DNA of 64,000 nucleotides, taken from contig OZ038434.1 of the NCBI GenBank assembly GCA_964036275.1, forward strand, positions 6,777,060 through 6,841,059, given 5' to 3'. How positions within the stretch are numbered: the stretch's first letter is position 1; each line of letters opens with the position of its first letter. Both the position numbers and the translations under genes were made by a program. The notes below the pieces were generated by a model. It searched no databases. It saw nothing but the letters and a program-made list of their open reading frames with translations, and was not told where the DNA came from. The DNA is from Litoditis marina. Taxonomy: Eukaryota; Nematoda; Chromadorea; Rhabditida; Rhabditidae. Of this stretch, positions 61,501 to 64,000 are shown one piece after another.

Positions 61501-63964
61501 CCTTATTCCTATTTCTCTTCTCTCTCTCTCTCTCTCTTTCTTCTTTTCTCTCTTCCTCTCTGTCTCTGAACCTACTGGATATTCCTGAATCGTGTCTTCC
61601 CCTAGGGGACATATGGGGAGTTCTTCTGCCCACTCCCTCGATGGGAATGACTCTTTCCCGGTTGGTTATAGCCAGGTTACGTCGGGGAGCCTCCACAGTC
61701 AGACGACCCTGTAAGTTCAAGTTTATAAAACGTTAGACAGTACTTAAATGCAACAACACATTGAAACTAGTTTTTGAAAAGTCGATTGAACGCACTCTGG
61801 CGTCGATGTTGCTCTGAATCTGGGCAGCGTCGACATCCGAGGGAATCTGATACTTTCGTACAAAGTACATCTTGGTGAAGTTGTCGCGGTCCTTCACATC
61901 CTCATGACGTCCCTCGATCATTAGGGTATCATCCAGGGTTTTCACCTAGAAGTAAATTGACATAGAAAAGTTATTTATCAATCTGTTCAACGACCAGAGG
62001 CCGTATGCAGAAATATCCCTTTGAGAAGTTCTCAAACTGCCTATTTTTAGCACGCTAACTGGTTTTTCCGGTTTCTCTCTCTCTCTCTCTCGTGAGACCA
62101 AAATTAGCTCACCTGCACCTCCTCTGGTTTGAACTGGTAGCAGTCGATATCGACCGCAAATTTCCGCTCATCGTTGACTATGTTCGAGTGTACATCTATG
62201 CCCTCCTGAAAAAATATGTGTTATCACTAGTTGTAAGCCTTTTAACAACTCTAAATATTATTTACTAAACTTTTGAAAATGTATGACGAAATGATAAAGG
62301 TGGTTAAGGAATATTTAGACTTTTTTTCACTTTGAAATACATGATCAAATTAGAATTGTAGTTTGATCATGTTTGTTTGACATCGTAAAGTATTCAAATA
62401 ACCGGTTTGTAGACATTTTACCCAACAAATCGGTATGGAACTACTCCATGTGCAAAATCAATTCTTCATCTCTGACCTTAAAAATTGGCTCCGCCCATCG
62501 TGGATAGATGTCCATCCAGAAGGGATCGTTTCGCCAATTACGGTCAACACGATCCAGATTCGAAGTCATCTGAAATGAATACCGGATGAACTTTTCGAGT
62601 TTTATATAGAAGTTTTTCACAATGTTATTATTGTATGCACATGTATACTATTGTATGCTACGTTTGTGAACTGTACATAAAAATAATGTGCCACTCTTAA
62701 TGTGAAAAATGACAATGGGTTGATTGTTTAGTTTACTATTTTTACGAAATGTTCATAGAATGTATATAACTTTTCGCTAACTTTGACCTTCACCAAAAAG
62801 GTTCCAATCATTTTCCAGTTTTCTGTTTGTTTGTTACATAATCGCCGATAAACTGATAAATAGTAGTTTTCCTATTAGAGGCGCATGCTAATGAAAACTC
62901 GTAACCGTTTAGAGTAAAAGAGCAGAATTCATGGTCATCTCTGCGTTTCAACCGTTTTCAAGGTCGAAACTAGTTCGCGAGATTAGCCTATAATGGAGGG
63001 CAGGAAGGGAAATGGAGTGGAAAAGTACGACGTTGAGCGAGTATGAGTTACGGACTCAATAAGTCATCCGTTTTTGCACTAAGTTCTTAGTTAGGGTGAG
63101 TCACGGTCTTCAGGCATTAAGTAGTGAGCAGCATTAAGAAATCTGAGTAACTAACTTTTTTGTGGTTCAAGAATGTTCAAAGCGCCTTGAGGGAAAGATC
63201 TTCGATTCGGTGTTTTAGAAGAGCGTTTCACCAAAAGGTTATACTACTAGTGAATTTATGAAGCTGATTTAGCATTTTGTTCTGAATTTATCATCATGCC
63301 TCGCTAGAACCTTCCCCTTTCCCCCTATCACGCACTTTCTATTATTTGCAGAGCGACAGACGGAAAACTCTGGAATTGTTTGTGCATACATAATCCATGC
63401 CTATTTACGATTATTTTCAAGTGGCCCAGGGTACGCAAACACGCGCCAAATGTCGAAGATTTCAACCATTATGTCGTAAAGGTTGTAAGAAAACAGAATG
63501 GAGGCATGGAGGAACATTATATGGTTACGATGTTTTATGATGTGTTAAATATCTCTCAACGTTACTGTTCAGTTCACAGACTAGCGGTAGCCGTATACCT
63601 GAGGCCGTATGCATGAAACATCCCGGGCCGGGTTGGGATGCTAACCCGAGCTGAATTGGCCGGGAAATAGCTCGGGATAGCATCCCAACCCGGCCCGGGA
63701 TGTTTCATGCATACGGCCTCTGGGGTATGTCTTCACAAAACCTTCACAACACTCAACCATCTTGATTTTCATTCATTTTTTTAACTCACAACTATTTTGG
63801 GCGAGTTGAAAATTTCTGAAATACTAGGAACTTTATCATAAGTTTATGAGAAAGGTATATGGAACATTTTTAAAATAGAAAAACCATACCCTAGGCATAA
63901 CGGCATCCATCTTGGGCCACTCGGAAGGCCAGTCCTTCCACCAGTTATCCGTATCTTTCGCGAA
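58505..63964 (-). CDS. Small heat shock protein with Arg/Ser-rich tail (hsp-25-like), 5' end off window
   Basis: ATP-independent chaperone. Ten exons join in phase: 63890-63964, 62477-62569, 62113-62205, 61796-61945, 61576-61708, 61106-61349, 60661-60779, 59517-59624, 58911-59096 and 58505-58641. The first begins at an acceptor, so another exon lies beyond the right edge, unless translation starts at the ATG opening exon 62477-62569, which directly follows TTTCAG. Trp-rich N-terminus (NWWKDWPSEWPKMD). The alpha-crystallin domain runs from KFAVDIDCYQFKPEEVQV through TLMIEGRHEDVKDRDNFTKM and KYQIPSDVDAAQI to GRLTVEAP; VIPIEG may serve as the C-terminal IxI-type motif. After it come about 265 more residues rich in Arg, Ser, Asp and Gly (TSRDTRDSRDTRDHMSRD). 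Usual sHSPs have 15-25 kDa and a short tail. The domain resembles C. elegans HSP-25, a muscle sHSP (recalled). Some donors (GTTGGT, GTGCGT) are weak, so tail isoforms are likely. Confidence 0.83.
59144..59229. repeat. Small hairpin repeat, copy 2
   Basis: Inverted repeat with ends GGACC(A/G)(G/A)TCCC and core CAGTCCTTTAAACT / AGTTTAAAGGACCG. Matches the copy at 2737-2822. In a tail intron of the sHSP gene. Confidence 0.6.
59681..59809. repeat. Inverted repeat with AGTCAAAGG...CCTTGACTTT ends
   Basis: Arms AAAGTCAAAGGACTAAAAGG and an inverse GGGCCTAAAACTCCCTTGAC, with an inner CCTAAAAGG repeat and a G run. Located in an sHSP-gene intron. Confidence 0.45.
60041..60220 (+). mobile_element. tRNA-like SINE, copy D (best preserved)
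   Basis: Head module from TAGTCGTCGCCAACGGAAAG (60041) to TGTGTACGC (60100), then a tRNA-like part at 60134-60205 with A box TAGCGCAGCGG (60144-60154) and B box GGTTCGATTCC (60186-60196), then AGAAATTTATAAATT. In an sHSP-gene intron. Confidence 0.82.
61996..62060 (+). mobile_element. Fragment sharing a terminus with the 63601 hairpin
   Basis: CAGAGGCCGTATGCAGAAAT resembles the end of the hairpin at 63601-63720 (CAGAGGCCGTATGCATGAAA when read inward from the right end). Probably a second, truncated member. Confidence 0.4.
63601..63720. mobile_element. GC-rich near-perfect hairpin
   Basis: Two 52-base arms starting GAGGCCGTATGCATGAAACA differ at one position; the loop is about 16 bases. Strongly GC-rich inside (CCCGGGCCGGGTTGGGATG) in AT-rich intron sequence, about 170 bases downstream of the first sHSP exon seen. 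Confidence 0.9.
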
Positions 63965-64000
63965 CTGAAATGTTTATCAAAATAAGAGAGAACAATTACA

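Overview
The window reads as nematode nuclear DNA. It carries a major sperm protein gene (127 residues, a family known from nematodes), a muscleblind gene with the nematode MBL-1 layout, and short exons joined by GT-AG introns with TTTCAG-type acceptors. Several start codons sit 0-7 bases after a 3' splice site, as expected for trans-spliced messages. The species cannot be named from sequence alone; a rhabditid-type worm fits best. All exon models were built by hand from splice sites, reading phase and protein sense, without alignments or transcripts.

Layout: 1-3653 (-) is the 5' half of an SLC17-type MFS transporter. 3654-8846 is gene-free and holds a tRNA-like SINE. 8852-9418 (-) is the MSP gene with a TATA box. 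10340-14709 (+) is a 13-exon protein tyrosine phosphatase. 17867-25759 (-) is the muscleblind gene mbl-1, with a possible alternative N-terminal exon at 37428-37565. 38537-44531 (-) is a PP1-like phosphatase with a long tail. 45166-49461 (-) is an unrecognised coiled-coil protein. 52310-56059 (+) is a RING, coiled-coil, Cys-rich protein. 58505-63964 (-) is a small heat shock protein with an Arg/Ser-rich tail.

MSP, a nematode-type PTP and a PP1-like phosphatase are classes often active in sperm, so part of the window may be sperm-expressed; this is inference. mbl-1 would act in RNA processing in muscle and neurons, and the sHSP may be a muscle chaperone.

The introns and spacers are rich in small mobile elements. 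The clearest are two sister MITE families built from runs of G and C. Both end in GGG...CCC; four copies are flanked by 8-bp direct repeats (three perfect, one 7/8), and two copies lie inverted around PTP exons 6-7. Others are a tRNA-like SINE in four copies, a ~130-bp MITE with GTCACGTGAA in its terminal repeats that often abuts splice sites, a 403-bp palindrome, and a ~130-bp tandem array with eight exact TGACGTCA sites.
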